64,000 nucleotides of DNA from positions 17,634 through 81,633 of the forward strand of contig JAZTZV010000028.1 in assembly GCA_045637645.1 (NCBI GenBank), written 5' to 3'. The notes under the pieces are model-generated. The model was given only the letters and a program-made list of their open reading frames with translations, did no database searches and had not been told where the DNA came from. Position 1 is the stretch's first letter; every line of letters starts with the position of its first letter. Origin of the DNA: RGIG1959 sp045637645 (lineage in GTDB: Bacteria > Bacillota > Clostridia > Oscillospirales > Acutalibacteraceae). A program made the position numbers and the translations under genes. Positions 25,021 to 34,629 of the stretch are shown here, piece after piece.

Positions 25021-26883
25021 TTAATGCTTCTTTCTTTTCGCTTGACTGCGAATCGGTTTGGCTCGACCTTTTTTCACTTGTGTACGCGCAGATTGCGGTC
25101 GATCGTCTTTCACAAGACAATTCGGGCCGCTTCCGATCAAATCGTGTCGTCCTGCGGCGCGCAAGGCTTTGAGAACGATTTCGCGATTTTCAGGTTTGAA
25201 ATATTGCAATAACGCACGCTGCTGTGCTTTTTCCTGCGGCGTGCGCGGAACATAAATCGGTTTCATGGTGTAGGGATCGAGACCCGTATAGAACATACAC
25301 GTGGAGATCGTGCCGGGAGTCGGATAAAAATCCTGCACCTGTTCGGGATGGATCCCTTCCTTTTTGAGGAAGAGCGACAACTCAATGGCATCTTTGATGG
25401 TACTGCCCGGATGGGAGGACATCAGATACGGCACGAGATATTGCTTTTTGCCGATGCTTTGGGTCAGCTCGTAAAACCGCTTTTGGAAACGGCGATAGGT
25501 CGCGATCGAAGGCTTGCCCATCGCACCGAGGACGGGCGTTGAGCAATGCTCGGGAGCGACCTTCAGTTGACCGCTGATGTGATGCTTGACAAGTTCCTTA
25601 AAAAAGGTTTCATCTTCATCACAAAGCAAATAGTCAAAGCGGATACCCGAACGGATAAAGACTTTTTTCACACCGGGCAACGCGCGCAAACGACGAAGCA
25701 TGTGCAAATATTCGCTGTGATCCGCTTGAAGTGCCGCACAAGGTGTCGGTGCCAAGCATTTCTTTCCTTTGCAAAGACCTTGTGTGGCTTGCTTTTTACA
25801 CGACATGTGACGAAAGTTCGCTGTCGGGCCGCCGACGTCGTGTATGTATCCTTTGAACTCAGGCATCGCCGCGATTTTTTGCGCCTCGCGCACGACTGAA
25901 TCTTCACTGCGCACTGTGATGCGGCGACCTTGATGGAACGCGAGCGAACAGAAATTGCACGCGCCGAAGCAGCCGCGGTTGTGCGTGATGGAAAATTGGA
26001 CTTCTTCGATGCCCGGCACGCCGCCGAGCGCATCGTAAGACGGATGCCAACGACGTTCGTAAGGTAGTTCGTACACACGGTCAAATTCTTCGGTCGTCAG
26101 CGGCGGCATCGGCGGATTTTGCACCAAAATTGCTTTGCCGTGACGTTGGATCACGGTTTTACCGCGCACGTCATCTTGCTCGTCCTGTTGGATGCGGCAA
26201 GACACGGCATACTGCGCTTTATCGGCGCACACCTGCTCATACGTCGGACATTCGGCACAAGCACGCGGTTTGTAGTCTGCGGTCGGGATCATCACACAGG
26301 TGCCTTTGACATCGGTGATGGACTTGATGTTCTCCCCCGCTTTTAAACGACGTGCGATGGCAATCGTTTGATTTTCACCCATGCCGTACACAAGGATGTC
26401 GGCGGTGCTGTCCGCCAAAATCGACGGACGGACGGCATCATCCCAATAATCATAATGCGCGAAACGGCGAAGCGACGCTTCCAAACCGCCGATGACGATC
26501 GGCACATCGCCGTATGCCGCGCGAATTTGGCGGCAATAGACAATCGTGGCGCGGTCGGGACGACGTCCCGCAACGCCACCCGCGGTATAGGCATCCTCAC
26601 TGCGGCGACGCTTGGCGGCGGTGTAATGCGCCACCATTGAATCGATGTTGCCGCCGTTCACGAAAAAGCCGAGGCGCGGTTTGCCGAAGCGCATGATATC
26701 CTCTTGCGATTGCGGTTGCGATACGATGCAAACGCGCAATCCCTCCGCCTCTAACACACGCGAAATAATCGCTGTGCCGAAGCTCGGATGATCCACATAC
26801 GCATCACCCGTTACCACGACCACATCGGCGTAATACCAATCGCGTTCGTGCATTTCTTCAATTGTTAACGGTAAAAACGACAT
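25021..26883 (-). CDS. YgiQ family radical SAM protein
   Basis: A 620-residue iron-sulfur protein. The N-terminal vitamin-B12-binding-like part (FLPLTIEEMHERDWYYADVVVVTGDAYVDHPSFG) is the YgiQ signature. The radical SAM CxxxCxxC reads CFGACNFC near residue 306, and RHMSCKK, the YLHMLRRLRALPGVKKVFIRSG region and FYPTPGTISTCMFYTG follow. The biochemical function is not established for the family. The true start is the ATG at 26883, five bases from the malQ stop, with AGAGGA upstream; the frame is open further upstream without homology. The tail is rich in Lys and Arg (RSQAKRKKH). Confidence 0.94.
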   Translation of the reverse strand: MSFLPLTIEEMHERDWYYADVVVVTGDAYVDHPSFGTAIISRVLEAEGLRVCIVSQPQSQEDIMRFGKPRLGFFVNGGNIDSMVAHYTAAKRRRSEDAYTAGGVAGRRPDRATIVYCRQIRAAYGDVPIVIGGLEASLRRFAHYDYWDDAVRPSILADSTADILVYGMGENQTIAIARRLKAGENIKSITDVKGTCVMIPTADYKPRACAECPTYEQVCADKAQYAVSCRIQQDEQDDVRGKTVIQRHGKAILVQNPPMPPLTTEEFDRVYELPYERRWHPSYDALGGVPGIEEVQFSITHNRGCFGACNFCSLAFHQGRRITVRSEDSVVREAQKIAAMPEFKGYIHDVGGPTANFRHMSCKKQATQGLCKGKKCLAPTPCAALQADHSEYLHMLRRLRALPGVKKVFIRSGIRFDYLLCDEDETFFKELVKHHISGQLKVAPEHCSTPVLGAMGKPSIATYRRFQKRFYELTQSIGKKQYLVPYLMSSHPGSTIKDAIELSLFLKKEGIHPEQVQDFYPTPGTISTCMFYTGLDPYTMKPIYVPRTPQEKAQQRALLQYFKPENREIVLKALRAAGRHDLIGSGPNCLVKDDRPQSARTQVKKGRAKPIRSQAKRKKH

Positions 26884-26887
26884 AGTA

Positions 26888-28387
26888 TCATCCTCTGCGG
26901 AACAAGCGATTGATCCGCGCAAAATAATCACGATCCATAGCATCGATCGTCTCTTGCGTGGTACGATAGCGCCAGTTTTTCTCGGCAATTCCCGGAATAT
27001 TCATGCGAGCGTCGGAACCGAAACCGCACATATCCTGGAACGAAATAACGGCAAGGTTCGCCGCACTTTTCCAAACGGTTTCAATGATGCGACGGCAGGG
27101 ACGGCTGTAATAGCCACCCTCTCCCCAATCGTCGCCGTCAAAGCCGCAATAGTCAAGAGCAAAGCGACGTTCCTCTTCGGAGGCTTCCCACAGCCAACCG
27201 AGCAAGGTATTGTTATCATGTGTGCCGACGTACGCGACACAGTTCATCGGATAGTTATGAGGCAAGTGTGTGCTGTCGGCGATCGGATCAAAGCCGAACT
27301 GAATCACGCGCATTCCCGGAAAGCCCGACGACTCCAAAAGTTCGATGACGTCCTCGCCGAACGTGCCCAAATCCTCCGCAATAATGGAAGGCGGTTCATC
27401 AAACGCGGCGTTGATCGCATCGAACAGTTCTTGACGCGGGCCGATTTCCCACTCACCCTCTTTGGCGGTTTTCGCCGTGGCGGGTACCGCCCAATAGGAC
27501 GCAAAGGCACGGAAGTGATCAATGCGCACACTGTCATACAGTTCAAGTGCTGTCTTCACGCGATCGATCCACCAGGTATAACCCGTCTGTTTCATGCGCT
27601 TCCAATCATAAAGCGGATTGCCCCACAACTGACCGTCTTCGGAGAAATAATCAGGCGGCACGCCTGCCACTTTGTCGGGACGATAGGTGCGTTGATCGAG
27701 CAGGAACAAATCGGTGTTGCTCCACACATCGGCGCTGTCCATCGACACATAAATCGGCATATCACCGAGGACGCGCACACCTTTCGAAAGCGCATAATCA
27801 TGAATATCCTGCCATTGCGTAAAAAACAGATATTGCGTAAACTGCCAGAAAGCCGTGCGTTCACGATAGGCTTCGGCATTCTTGACACAAGTTACATAAT
27901 CCGCCTCGGCGGCATCCCATTTCCACCAAGGAGTTTCGCCGTTCTTTTCCTTGACCGCCATATACAGCGCGAACGGTTCAACCCATTGATGCGTCTGACA
28001 AAAAGCGGCAACGGCTTGCGCGGTTTGCGCATCTATTGCTTTAAATGCCTGCTCCAAAAGTGTCATACGCGTTTGGCGAGCAAACGCATAATCGGTGGTG
28101 TACGGAGTGCCGTCATATTCGCAAGCGGATGCTTGCTTTTGAGTCACAAGTCCCATTTTCACAAGTCCGCGCGGATCGATATACAGCACGTTACCCGCAA
28201 AAGCACTGCAACTGCCGTAAGGGGAACCTTCGACGTTGAGCATATTAAACGGCAACACCTGCCACACAGAAAACCGCATGGCGGCAAGACGATCGATCCA
28301 AGTTTTGGTTTCCTCGCCGAACACGCCGATTCCGTACGGACTCGGCAACGACGATACATTCATCAGCGCACCTGCACCACGAACCAT
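26888..28387 (-). CDS. malQ: 4-alpha-glucanotransferase MalQ
   Basis: A 499-residue GH77 amylomaltase that disproportionates maltodextrins. Family blocks include GALMNVSSLPSPYGIG, WQVLPFNMLNVEGSPYGSCSAFAGN, FFTQWQDIHDYALSKGVRVLGDMPIYVSMDSADVW, the nucleophile region SVRIDHFRAFASYW, the acid IIAEDLG and the stabiliser GTHDNNTLLGW. Length is standard. The ATG at 28387 has GAGGAGAAT upstream. No other starch or glycogen gene is nearby; it lies between ftsK and ygiQ in one direction. Confidence 0.96.
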   Translation of the reverse strand: MVRGAGALMNVSSLPSPYGIGVFGEETKTWIDRLAAMRFSVWQVLPFNMLNVEGSPYGSCSAFAGNVLYIDPRGLVKMGLVTQKQASACEYDGTPYTTDYAFARQTRMTLLEQAFKAIDAQTAQAVAAFCQTHQWVEPFALYMAVKEKNGETPWWKWDAAEADYVTCVKNAEAYRERTAFWQFTQYLFFTQWQDIHDYALSKGVRVLGDMPIYVSMDSADVWSNTDLFLLDQRTYRPDKVAGVPPDYFSEDGQLWGNPLYDWKRMKQTGYTWWIDRVKTALELYDSVRIDHFRAFASYWAVPATAKTAKEGEWEIGPRQELFDAINAAFDEPPSIIAEDLGTFGEDVIELLESSGFPGMRVIQFGFDPIADSTHLPHNYPMNCVAYVGTHDNNTLLGWLWEASEEERRFALDYCGFDGDDWGEGGYYSRPCRRIIETVWKSAANLAVISFQDMCGFGSDARMNIPGIAEKNWRYRTTQETIDAMDRDYFARINRLFRRG

Positions 28388-28407
28388 AAGGCATTCTCCT
28401 CAAATGT

Positions 28408-30912
28408 TTAATCTTCGACCGGATCGGGTTGACCCGCTTGCATTTCGAGCCATTGCTGACGCGTGATCAGCACTTGACGCGGCTTGGCACCTTCGTGAGG
28501 GCCGACGATGCCGCGGCGCTCCATTTCGTCCACAAGACGACCAGCGCGCGCATAACCGACGCGCAGACGACGTTGCAACAGCGAGGTCGAGGCTTGACCC
28601 GCATCAACGACAGCTTCGATGGCTTGCGGCAACATCGGATCGGTGGTATCGTCGTCGTCGATATCGCCGCCCTTGGCTTCGGATTTCTCCGCCGCCGCGG
28701 CTTGACGGTCGATTTCTTCGACCACCTGTTCATCGTATTGCGCAGTAGACGAGGTTTTCAGGAATTCGACCACGGCGGCGATTTCATCATCCGACACAAA
28801 GCAACCTTGCACACGGATGGGCTTGGGCATGCCCACGGGATGAAACAGCATATCGCCGCGTCCGAGCAGCTTGTCCGCACCGCCCGTATCGAGAATGGTG
28901 CGCGAGTCGACCGCCGACGCAACCGTCAGCGCCAAACGACTCGGGATGTTCGCTTTGATCAAACCCGTAATGACGTCGACCGACGGACGTTGGGTAGCAA
29001 TGACAAGATGCATGCCCGCCGCACGCGCCATTTGTGCCAAGCGAACGATGGCATCTTCTACCTCTTTACCCGCCGCCATCATCAAATCAGACAACTCGTC
29101 GATAACGATCAAAATGAGCGGCATAGTCGGCAAATCGTCGCGCTCACGCGCCAATTTATTGTACGATTTGATATCGCGCACACCTGTCGATGTGAACGTG
29201 TTGTAACGATTGAGCATCTCCGTCACAGCCCAGCCGAGTGCACCCGCCGCTTTGCGCGGATTGGTCACAACAGGCACGAGCAAATGCGGGATGCCGTTGT
29301 ACATGCTGAACTCGACTTGTTTGGGGTCGATAAGAATCATGCGGACTTCTTCCGGAGAGCTGTTGTACAAAATGCTTTGAATCATCGAGTTGGTACAGAC
29401 CGATTTACCCGAACCGGTTGTACCCGCAATCAACAAGTGCGGCATGGACGCGAGATCGGCGGTAACGACATTGCCGCTGATATCGCGACCGAGCGCAACC
29501 GTCAAACGGCTTTGTTGCGCCGAAAAATCGTCGCTGTCGATCAATTCACGCAAGCAAACGGAACCGCGCACCTTGTTGGGAACTTCGATGCCGATCGCGG
29601 GTTTGTTCGGGATCGGCGCTTCGATACGCACACCCGTTGTGGCGAGGCGAAGCGCGATATCATCCGCCAGACCCGTGATGCGGCTGATTTTCACACCGGC
29701 ATTGGGTTGCAATTCGTAACGCGTAACCGACGGACCGCGCGAAATATCGATCACTTTGGCGCTGATGCCGAATTCTTTGAGCGTTTGCACAAGGAGTTCG
29801 GAGTTTTGACGCATTTCGTCACGCGCCATGCGATCGTCCACCGCTTGCGGTCGCTTCAAAAGCGACAACGGCGGATATGTATAGCTTTCGACGGGAGCGG
29901 CGGCTTCTTCCACTTCTTTTGCCATTTGGGCTTCTTCGCGTCGAAGTTCTTCGGCCGTCATGCCGACAGGCTCCTCTTGTATTTCCTCCACCGTCGGGGC
30001 ATTGGCTTCTTTGGCATCGATCGCACGACCGATGATGTCATCAATGCGGAGTTGAGGACGAGCGCTCTCGTGGCGCACATCTTCGACCGCCGCTTCAAAC
30101 GTTTCCTTCGGATCGGCTTTCGGCTTCGGATGTTTCGGATAACCCTCACCGAGTTCAATGTCGATTTTGGGATTGCTTCGCACAACAGTCGTTTCACGAA
30201 TGGCTGTTTTTTCTTTTGCCGCCTCAACGGATGCTTTCTCGGCTTCTTCGAACGCATCATCCAGTTTGCCCTTTGCGCTCTTGATTTTATCGCGCGTGAA
30301 ATTCGCCGTATGTTTCACGGGCTTCCACAGCGTCGACAGCGTGGTTTTGGTCATGAGCATCACGATCACAAACAGCAACAAGATTAATGTGATTTTGGCG
30401 CCGATATCGCCGAGTAAGTATTCAATCGGATAACCGAACACCGCACCGAACGCACCGCCGCCGATGCCGCCACCCGCAAACAGAGCGACGCCGCGTTGAA
30501 GCGCAAACGACAACGAGCCGAAGAACGACACGTCTTTCGTCGTTTCCACAAACACAAACAGCACCGATTCCAACAGCACCAAACCGCCGCCGAGCAACAC
30601 GCCGTTTTTGATCAAAATCTTGTTGTTTTTATCCATGGCGAGAAGCACAGCCATGTAACCAAGCGCGAGCGGAACGATATAGGCGCACACGCCGAATATG
30701 CCGAGAAGACCGCTATGGAGCGCATTCCACACGAGCGCATCCTCCGACTCAGCGGGAATGATCGCCGCGCACAGCAAGAACAACGCCGCCGCAAACAAGA
30801 TCACCGCCACACCTTGTTTTCCGATTCGAAAACGAGGCGTCGCCTCTTGCTTTGCGGTGGATTTTTTCTTGGAATTCGATTTTTTGGAAGTGGTTTTCTT
30901 TTTCGAAGCCAT
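28408..30912 (-). CDS. ftsK: DNA translocase FtsK/SpoIIIE
   Basis: An 834-residue membrane-tethered DNA pump that moves chromosome through the division or sporulation septum. A Lys/Ser-rich start (ASKKKTTSKKSNSKKK) precedes about five transmembrane helices within residues 25-200, then an acidic linker, the beta domain, the alpha motor with Walker A GTTGSGKSVCTNSM near residue 500 and Walker B LILIVIDELSDLM, and the gamma winged helix that reads KOPS/SRS (SLLQRRLRVGYARAGRLVDEME). The ATG at 30912 has AAAGGA upstream. It follows tepA, as spoIIIE does in Bacillus. The single copy here may serve both growth and sporulation. Confidence 0.96.
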   Translation of the reverse strand: MASKKKTTSKKSNSKKKSTAKQEATPRFRIGKQGVAVILFAAALFLLCAAIIPAESEDALVWNALHSGLLGIFGVCAYIVPLALGYMAVLLAMDKNNKILIKNGVLLGGGLVLLESVLFVFVETTKDVSFFGSLSFALQRGVALFAGGGIGGGAFGAVFGYPIEYLLGDIGAKITLILLLFVIVMLMTKTTLSTLWKPVKHTANFTRDKIKSAKGKLDDAFEEAEKASVEAAKEKTAIRETTVVRSNPKIDIELGEGYPKHPKPKADPKETFEAAVEDVRHESARPQLRIDDIIGRAIDAKEANAPTVEEIQEEPVGMTAEELRREEAQMAKEVEEAAAPVESYTYPPLSLLKRPQAVDDRMARDEMRQNSELLVQTLKEFGISAKVIDISRGPSVTRYELQPNAGVKISRITGLADDIALRLATTGVRIEAPIPNKPAIGIEVPNKVRGSVCLRELIDSDDFSAQQSRLTVALGRDISGNVVTADLASMPHLLIAGTTGSGKSVCTNSMIQSILYNSSPEEVRMILIDPKQVEFSMYNGIPHLLVPVVTNPRKAAGALGWAVTEMLNRYNTFTSTGVRDIKSYNKLARERDDLPTMPLILIVIDELSDLMMAAGKEVEDAIVRLAQMARAAGMHLVIATQRPSVDVITGLIKANIPSRLALTVASAVDSRTILDTGGADKLLGRGDMLFHPVGMPKPIRVQGCFVSDDEIAAVVEFLKTSSTAQYDEQVVEEIDRQAAAAEKSEAKGGDIDDDDTTDPMLPQAIEAVVDAGQASTSLLQRRLRVGYARAGRLVDEMERRGIVGPHEGAKPRQVLITRQQWLEMQAGQPDPVED

Positions 30913-30969
30913 GTTTGTATCCTTTCCTTTCACATCCGAAATAACGATGTAAGGCGCAACAAGCGCCGT

Positions 30970-31695
30970 TTAATACGTTTTGTTGTCGATCATATCATAC
31001 AACGCCGCAAATGCATCGGACAACGAGCCGAGCGAATCGATCAAGCCTTCGGCAACCGCTTGCTCACCTTCAAGAACCGTGCCGACATCGGTGACCAGTT
31101 CGTCGGTTTCCATGCAAAGTTCATCAAAGCGTTCAAACGTCATATGGGAATTGTCTGTAACAAAGCGAGCAATGCGTTCTTGCATTTTTCGAAAATACGA
31201 GAAGGCTTGCGGTACGCCGAGCACCATCCCGTTTGTTCGCACAGGATGAAGCATCATTGTCGCAGACGGGGCAATAAACGATTTTTTTGCCGAGACGGCA
31301 AGCGGCACGCCGATGGAATGCCCGCCGCCAAGCACAAGCGATACGGTCGGTTTTTTCATCCCTGCAATCAGTTCCGCAAGTGCCAAGCCCGCTTCAATAT
31401 CGCCGCCGACCGTATTAAGCAAAATCAGCAGTCCGTCGATCTCCGCGCATTCTTCAATGGCAACCAATTGCGGGATCACATGCTCATATTTGGTGGTTTT
31501 ATTATCAGGCGATAACGTGTAATGCCCTTCAATTTGACCGATGATCGTCAAGCAATAGATCATGTGCTTGCCGTCAAAGGTCGTGACCGATCCCGTTTCA
31601 ACGAGGTCTTTAAACGAGGTTTGAAACAATGCACGGTCTCGCGCCGCCTCTTCCTCCGCACCGCAATTGAGCAAATTCAAAATCGATTTTTTCAT
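30970..31695 (-). CDS. tepA: ClpP-like serine protease, TepA type
   Basis: A 241-residue member of the ClpP/crotonase superfamily matching TepA (YmfB), whose gene neighbours spoIIIE in Bacillus. The catalytic Ser lies in GGGHSIGVPLAVSA and the His in SATMMLHPVR. GLLILLNTVGGDIEAGLALAELI is the oxyanion region. TepA was described as translocation-enhancing and degrades leftover signal peptides; some work ties it to spore SASP degradation. The ATG at 31695 has AAGGAGGG upstream; the frame is open earlier without similarity. It is the first gene of the run that extends to the M20 peptidase. Confidence 0.92.
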   Translation of the reverse strand: MKKSILNLLNCGAEEEAARDRALFQTSFKDLVETGSVTTFDGKHMIYCLTIIGQIEGHYTLSPDNKTTKYEHVIPQLVAIEECAEIDGLLILLNTVGGDIEAGLALAELIAGMKKPTVSLVLGGGHSIGVPLAVSAKKSFIAPSATMMLHPVRTNGMVLGVPQAFSYFRKMQERIARFVTDNSHMTFERFDELCMETDELVTDVGTVLEGEQAVAEGLIDSLGSLSDAFAALYDMIDNKTY

Positions 31696-31779
31696 TGGAA
31701 CTCCCTCCTTTTCACACTTGATAGTGTAAGCAAAGGAGGCTCGTTTATACGAAATGCGTACAATTCGATATATAAAATA

Positions 31780-31808
31780 AGTATAACATTTTATCAAGCA
31801 TTTCACAA
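31780..31808 (-). promoter_or_regulatory. Promoter of the tepA-ftsK operon
   Basis: On the minus strand: -35 TTGTGA, a 17-base spacer, and -10 TATACT, about 85 bases before the tepA ATG. An imperfect palindrome (TTCACACTTGATAGTGTAA) lies in the leader at 31712-31730. The promoter diverges from the aconitase promoter. Confidence 0.65.
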
Positions 31809-31878
31809 GTGTTTTTTATAAAGCGAATCTGTAAATTATTTGCCTCCCTATTGTTCATCTCTATTCAGATAAAAAAGA

Positions 31879-31919
31879 TTGACAAACAATTGACAAACTC
31901 CTATTTTATGAGTTATAAT
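31879..31919 (+). promoter_or_regulatory. Promoter of acn-rex with doubled -35
   Basis: TTGACA occurs twice, at 31879-31884 and 31890-31895, each followed by AAAC. The second copy with an 18-base spacer and TATAAT at 31914-31919 is a strong promoter. The first copy is 11 bases earlier and may be an operator repeat. No palindromic Rex site (TTGTGAAN4-TTCACAA type) is present. Confidence 0.75.
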
Positions 31920-31956
31920 GATATATATTTGCAAATTTTCATTAGGAGTGATACCT

Positions 31957-33894
31957 ATGGGTTTGACCTTAGCACAAAAATGTATCCGCGACCACCTCGT
32001 CAGCGGCGAAATGATCGTCGGCGAAGAGATCGGTTTGCGCATTGACCAAACATTGACGCAAGATGCAACCGGTACGATGGCGTATCTCGAGTTCGAAGCG
32101 ATCGGCGTTCCGCGCGTGAAAACCGAGCGTTCGGTGGCATACATCGACCACAACACCCTGCAAACCGGTTTTGAAAATGCAGACGACCATCGTTACATTC
32201 AATCTGTTTGCAAAAAACACGGCATTTATTTCTCCCGCCCCGGCAACGGTATTTGCCACCAAGTGCATCTTGAGCGCTTCGGTATCCCCGGCAAAACGTT
32301 GATCGGTTCGGACAGTCACACCCCCACGGGCGGCGGCATCGGCATGCTTGCGTTCGGCGCAGGCGGTCTTGACGTGGCGGTTGCCATGGGCGGCGGCACG
32401 TATTACATCACCATGCCCAAAATGGTGCGCATCAATTTGACGGGCAAACTGAACGATTGGGTTGCCGCCAAAGACGTGATCCTCGAAGTGCTTCGCCGTA
32501 TGTCCGTTAAGGGCGGTGTCGGCAAAATCATCGAATACGGCGGCGAGGGTGTGAAAACGCTGTCCGTTCCCGAGCGTGCGACCATCACCAACATGGGTGC
32601 CGAGCTCGGTGCCTCTACCTCCATCTTCCCCTCCGACGAGATCACGCGCGCTTTCATGGAAGCGCAAGGTCGCGGCGAAGACTGGGTGGCACTGCAACCC
32701 GACGAGGATGCGGTGTATGACGAAGTCATCGACATCGATCTTTCCGCTCTGGCTCCGATGGCGGCATGCCCCCATTCTCCCGACGCAGTGAAAACCCTTG
32801 CCGAAATCGGTGAGATCAAAGTGGATCAATGCTGCATCGGCTCTTGCACCAACAGCTCGCTGTCCGACATGATGAAAGTCGCGGCAATCTTGAAAGGCAA
32901 AACCGTGCACCCCGACGTCAGCCTTTCCATTGCTCCCGGCTCGAAACAAGTATACAACATGCTTGCGCAAAACGGCGCGCTCGGCGATTTGATCGCAGCA
33001 GGCGCACGTATCCTCGAATGCGCTTGCGGTCCTTGCATCGGCATGGGTCAATCCCCCAACAGCAACGGTGTGTCGCTTCGCACCTTTAACCGTAACTTTG
33101 AAGGCCGCTCGGGCACCAAAGACGGTCAAGTGTATCTTGTCAGCCCCGAAGTGGCGGCGGCTTCGGCGCTTACCGGCGTGTTGACCGATCCGCGCACGCT
33201 CGGCAAAGCTCCGACGATCGAAATGCCCAAAGAATTCCTCATCAACGACAATATGGTGCTTGCACCCGTTGACGAAGCGGATATGGACAGCGTGGAAATC
33301 CTGCGCGGTCCGAACATCAAACCCTTCCCGCAAACCGCTCCTCTTGCGGACAGCATCGAAGCGGACGTGATGCTCAAAGTCGGCGACAACATCACCACCG
33401 ACCACATCATGCCGGCAGGTGCCAAGATCTTGCCGCTTCGCTCGAACATCCCCGCGATTTCCGAGCACTGCTTCACGCGTTGTGACGAAGAATTCCCCGC
33501 GCGTTGCAAAGCAGCCGGCAACGGCATCATCATCGGTGGTGTTAACTACGGTCAAGGCAGCTCGCGTGAGCATGCGGCTCTTGCACCGCTCTACCTCGGC
33601 ATCAAAGCCGTTATCGTGAAATCGTTTGCTCGCATCCACGTCGCCAATCTCATCAACGCAGGCATCGTGCCGCTGACGTTTGAAAACGAAGCGGATTATG
33701 ACGCGATCAACCTCGGTGATGCGCTCTGCCTGCCGAACATTCGCGAGAAGCTCCAAAAAGGCGAACCGATCGTTCTCGAAAACAAATCGAACGGCAAAAC
33801 CATCCCGCTTTGCAGCGGTTTCTCGAAGCGCCAAGTCGACATGTTGCTCGCCGGCGGTCTTCTGGACTATACTCGTGAACAAAACAAAAACTGA
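31957..33894 (+). CDS. acn: Aconitate hydratase
   Basis: A 645-residue [4Fe-4S] aconitase of the shorter, mitochondrial-like clostridial form, which isomerises citrate to isocitrate. The cluster cysteines are in CIGSCTNSSLSDM and ACGPCIGMGQ. Substrate-binding blocks are GSDSHTPTGGGIGMLAFGAGGLD, NNITTDHIMPAGAKILPLRSNIP and GVNYGQGSSREHAAL. The ATG at 31957 has AGGAG eight bases upstream. rex follows 14 bases later, so they are co-transcribed. In anaerobes this enzyme usually feeds 2-oxoglutarate for glutamate synthesis; no citrate synthase is seen nearby. Confidence 0.97.
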   Translation: MGLTLAQKCIRDHLVSGEMIVGEEIGLRIDQTLTQDATGTMAYLEFEAIGVPRVKTERSVAYIDHNTLQTGFENADDHRYIQSVCKKHGIYFSRPGNGICHQVHLERFGIPGKTLIGSDSHTPTGGGIGMLAFGAGGLDVAVAMGGGTYYITMPKMVRINLTGKLNDWVAAKDVILEVLRRMSVKGGVGKIIEYGGEGVKTLSVPERATITNMGAELGASTSIFPSDEITRAFMEAQGRGEDWVALQPDEDAVYDEVIDIDLSALAPMAACPHSPDAVKTLAEIGEIKVDQCCIGSCTNSSLSDMMKVAAILKGKTVHPDVSLSIAPGSKQVYNMLAQNGALGDLIAAGARILECACGPCIGMGQSPNSNGVSLRTFNRNFEGRSGTKDGQVYLVSPEVAAASALTGVLTDPRTLGKAPTIEMPKEFLINDNMVLAPVDEADMDSVEILRGPNIKPFPQTAPLADSIEADVMLKVGDNITTDHIMPAGAKILPLRSNIPAISEHCFTRCDEEFPARCKAAGNGIIIGGVNYGQGSSREHAALAPLYLGIKAVIVKSFARIHVANLINAGIVPLTFENEADYDAINLGDALCLPNIREKLQKGEPIVLENKSNGKTIPLCSGFSKRQVDMLLAGGLLDYTREQNKN

Positions 33895-33908
33895 GAAAGA
33901 GGTTATGT

Positions 33909-34538
33909 ATGTCGAAATCAAATGACATCTCCATGGCGGTGATCCGTCGTCTCCCTCGCTATTACCGTTTTTTGGATGAGCTTTTAAAAAACGGTGTTGT
34001 TCGTGTCAGCTCGGGAGAACTTTCCTCCATCCTCGGCTTAACAGCTTCACAAATTCGTCAAGACCTAAACTGCTTCGGCGGTTTCGGTCAACAAGGATAC
34101 GGCTATCTTGTCGAACAACTTCACGACGAAATCGGCAAGATTCTCGGACTCCAAGAAACGGCGGACGCCATTCTCATCGGTGCCGGTAACCTCGGTCGCG
34201 CCATCGCCAACCATTTGGATTTTGAGCAACGCGGTTTTTGCTTGCGTGCGGTGTTTGATTCGTCCCCTGACGTAATCGGTCAAACAGTTCGCAATCTGAC
34301 CGTCAGCGACATGGCCACGCTGGAAGAATTTTGCAACCGCAAAACACCCTCTCTGGCAATCCTGTGCGTACCGTACGACGCCGCCAAGCCCATCGTCGAT
34401 CGCTTGAAGGCATTGGGGGTTTACGCCTTTTGGAATTTCAGTCATTATGATATTTCCGTCGACGATGAACGATGCATTGTTGAAAACGTTCATCTCGGTG
34501 ACAGTCTGATGACTCTTTCCTACCGTATGAAAGATTAA
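33909..34538 (+). CDS. rex: Redox-sensing transcriptional repressor Rex
   Basis: A 209-residue NADH/NAD+ sensor that represses fermentation and respiration genes until NADH rises. Residues 1-80 are the winged helix (AVIRRLPRYYRFLDELLKNGVVRVSSGELSSILGLTASQIRQDLNCFG), with FGQQGYGY linking to the Rossmann domain (LIGAGNLGRAIAN). The C-terminal swapped helix follows FWNFSHYDI. The ATG at 33909 has AAGAGG upstream. It is the second gene after acn, with a terminator behind. The lineage-typical Arg-Gln-Asp recognition helix is intact. Confidence 0.96.
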   Translation: MSKSNDISMAVIRRLPRYYRFLDELLKNGVVRVSSGELSSILGLTASQIRQDLNCFGGFGQQGYGYLVEQLHDEIGKILGLQETADAILIGAGNLGRAIANHLDFEQRGFCLRAVFDSSPDVIGQTVRNLTVSDMATLEEFCNRKTPSLAILCVPYDAAKPIVDRLKALGVYAFWNFSHYDISVDDERCIVENVHLGDSLMTLSYRMKD

Positions 34539-34544
34539 CAAGAA

Positions 34545-34583
34545 AAACGCCTTATCGATTCAAATCGACAAGGCGTTTTTTTG
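34545..34583 (+). terminator. Intrinsic terminator after rex
   Basis: An 8-bp stem pairs 34546-34553 with 34570-34577, with five more pairs inside, followed by a T7 run. It closes acn-rex. Confidence 0.92.
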
Positions 34584-34624
34584 TGGCATAAATTACGCTT
34601 TTATGTGGCAACGGTTACGCTTTT
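34582..34624 (+). repeat. Tandem operator-like direct repeat before the sugar kinase gene
   Basis: The pattern TGTGGCA-N4-TTACGCTTTT occurs twice, at 34582-34602 and 34604-34624, with a 22-base period (two DNA turns). It ends five bases before the -35 box of the downstream promoter, the usual place for an activator. Confidence 0.6.
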
Positions 34625-34629
34625 TTTAC

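Noticed and set aside
28429..30387. A 652-codon open frame antisense to ftsK
   Set aside because: Shadow frame with no motif; ftsK has complete motor and gamma domains.
31798..31811. Rex operator near TTTCACAA between tepA and acn
   Set aside because: Only one half site is present; the matching TTGTGAA half is missing at the right distance.
31969..33921. A 650-codon open frame antisense to aconitase
   Set aside because: No start signals and no motifs; aconitase on the other strand has all cluster ligands.
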